Positions 5,134 through 5,820 of a stretch of 5,820 bases of DNA are shown here, piece after piece. Under the pieces are notes generated by a model. That model ran no database searches, had not been told where the DNA came from, and saw only the letters and a list, made by a program, of their open reading frames with translations. Made by a program: the position numbers and the translations under genes. Position 1 is the first letter of the stretch. Every line of letters starts with the position of its first letter. Source of the stretch: Nitrososphaerota archaeon (GTDB taxonomy: Archaea; Thermoproteota; Nitrososphaeria; Nitrososphaerales; JACPRH01); contig JARPAQ010000081.1 of NCBI GenBank assembly GCA_029460375.1, positions 1-5,820 on the forward strand, read 5' to 3'.

Positions 5134-5148
5134 TTTATCCTAATATAC
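5134..5148 (+). promoter_or_regulatory. Promoter-like motif, copy 3 of TTTATCYT(T)ARTATAC
   Basis: TTTATCCTAATATAC differs from the copy at 4873-4888 only by one missing T. As a plus-strand TATA box it would start transcription near 5170, giving a leader of about 160 bases before the gene at 5332. No other feature is evident between 5149 and 5331 apart from weak small inverted repeats. Confidence 0.4.
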
Positions 5149-5331
5149 AAGAAGTCGAGACCTCAGATATTATAATCAATCTAGTTCTCATCAGGTATTC
5201 TGAATGATCTTTCCATACAGATAGACGATTGTATTGTGTCTACCTCTTGTAATTGTATACTGGAGTCAAGTTTGTAGTCAACATCGTTTAACCCTCAGAT
5301 TATTCAGAACAGACCAGCATTACTCCAATAA

Positions 5332-5730
5332 ATGTACCTTAAAAACAGCCAGAAGAAGATGAGGGGGCCTGTATTCACAGTTGCAGGTAGCTTCGTGTTG
5401 GTATTCAGCACATCGTTGATGATTTTCGTTAACGGAGATGTAAGTTACCTAGGCTTAGCTTTAATGGCCTTAGGAATGGCGGTCATAGCTGATCTTGGGT
5501 TCAGAAGTAAGAAGACACTTTATGGAATTCTCTTCTTTTCGGTGAGCGGGGGTCTTTTGGCGGCTGTAGCGACCGTAATTACAATAGCTTTCCCCGAGTG
5601 GATGTCTGCTGTTTATTCGCTTTTTGTACTAGTGGGAAGCATACTTGTTCTGAAGGGAATTCATGATGTTCAGGGTGTAAAGAATCTTTTGAAGAGAGAG
5701 CAGTCTTTTTCTGGGATAATTAGGCCTTAG
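5332..5730 (+). CDS. Four-helix membrane protein, unknown function (132 aa)
   Basis: The protein has a basic N-terminus (MYLKNSQKKMRG), four hydrophobic segments at about residues 13-33, 38-56, 62-86 and 90-110, and a basic C-terminal tail (KNLLKREQSFSGIIRP). The loop between helices 2 and 3 is basic (FRSKK), so both ends and this loop should be cytoplasmic. Helices are rich in Gly, Ala and Val, with no charged residue suggesting transport or catalysis apart from one Asp at 54. No family is recognised. There is no clear ribosome-binding site before the ATG at 5332. M10 at 5359 is a possible later start that keeps all four helices. It follows a promoter-like motif at 5134-5148 and precedes a gene start at the right edge. 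It is probably a real gene, given its length and consistent membrane topology. Confidence 0.75.
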   Translation: MYLKNSQKKMRGPVFTVAGSFVLVFSTSLMIFVNGDVSYLGLALMALGMAVIADLGFRSKKTLYGILFFSVSGGLLAAVATVITIAFPEWMSAVYSLFVLVGSILVLKGIHDVQGVKNLLKREQSFSGIIRP

Positions 5731-5742
5731 ATATGTCTACGA

Positions 5743-5753
5743 AATTTTAAATA
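5743..5753 (+). promoter_or_regulatory. TATA-like box for the gene at the right edge
   Basis: AATTTTAAATA lies about 38 bases before the TTG at 5786. A transcript would start near 5774 with a leader of about 12 bases. A G-rich string (GGGG, 5772-5775) would be at its very 5' end and could serve as a weak ribosome-binding site. Confidence 0.4.
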
Positions 5754-5785
5754 GGAAATGTAAGATTATATGGGGTAGAGCTATT

Positions 5786-5820
5786 TTGACCGATGTTTTA
5801 GTAGAGACTACGAAGCTCTC
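5786..5820 (+). CDS. Start of a gene cut by the window end
   Basis: From a TTG at 5786 the frame reads MTDVLVETTKL and stays open to the last base. It is preceded by a TATA-like box (5743-5753) and by GGGG about 10 bases upstream. The ATGs nearby (5770 and 5793) run into stops within three codons, so this TTG is the best start. The first residues resemble the opening beta strand of ABC-transporter ATPases (an LVETxxL type string), but 11 residues are too few to assign a family. Confidence 0.4.
   Translation, partial: MTDVLVETTKL

Noticed and set aside
5181..5294. Minus-strand 37-codon frame ending with MERSFRIPDEN
   Set aside because: It reads in a protein-like way but has no usable start before its twelfth-from-last codon and is short enough to be chance; perhaps a gene remnant.
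1..5820. CRISPR array, transposon ends, integrase or toxin-antitoxin pair
   Set aside because: No regularly spaced short repeats, no transposase or recombinase motifs, and no recognisable toxin or antitoxin domains were seen on either strand.

Overview
The window looks archaeal. Three things support this: AT-rich TATA-like boxes lie about 25-30 bases before several start codons, two tandem genes carry type IV prepilin (class III) signal peptides, and one large surface protein has a secretory signal, N-glycosylation sequons, Ig-like repeats and a single C-terminal membrane anchor. No marker gene fixes the lineage. The style would suit an uncultured TACK-type archaeon (Bathyarchaeia or a relative), but that is an inference from protein style alone.

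Layout. Bases 1-660 are gene-poor. On the minus strand they hold a very small zinc-ribbon ORF and, downstream of it, a short protein-like frame that appears broken by a frameshift. tRNA-like scraps also occur here. A small two-helix membrane protein follows (700-960, +). Next comes a 215-base intergenic region with a strong 62-base hairpin and the promoter region of a two-gene operon (1176-2058, +) encoding related pilin-like proteins. Convergent to this operon, with only 10 bases between stop codons, lies a 925-residue Ig-repeat surface protein (2069-4846, -). Its promoter is back to back with that of a possible 49-residue membrane peptide (4909-5058, +). After more hairpins and a promoter-like repeat come a four-helix membrane protein of unknown function (5332-5730, +) and the first codons of another gene running off the right end.

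The theme is the cell envelope. Every confidently called product is secreted or membrane-embedded. A working model is that the two pilin-like proteins and the Ig-repeat protein form or decorate one surface structure. No prepilin peptidase, pilus ATPase or platform protein is in the window, so that machinery must be encoded elsewhere. A 15-16 base motif, TTTATCYT(T)ARTATAC, recurs upstream of the pilin operon, between the divergent Ig-protein and small-peptide genes, and upstream of the four-helix protein. This hints at shared regulation.

Nothing here is a recognisable defence system, CRISPR array, transposase or integrase. The most unusual signals are the three-copy promoter motif, the hairpin spanning the convergent stop codons, the 62-base hairpin before the pilins, and a pair of similar GTAGGTGCTT...CGGCACC stretches near the two ends of the window.
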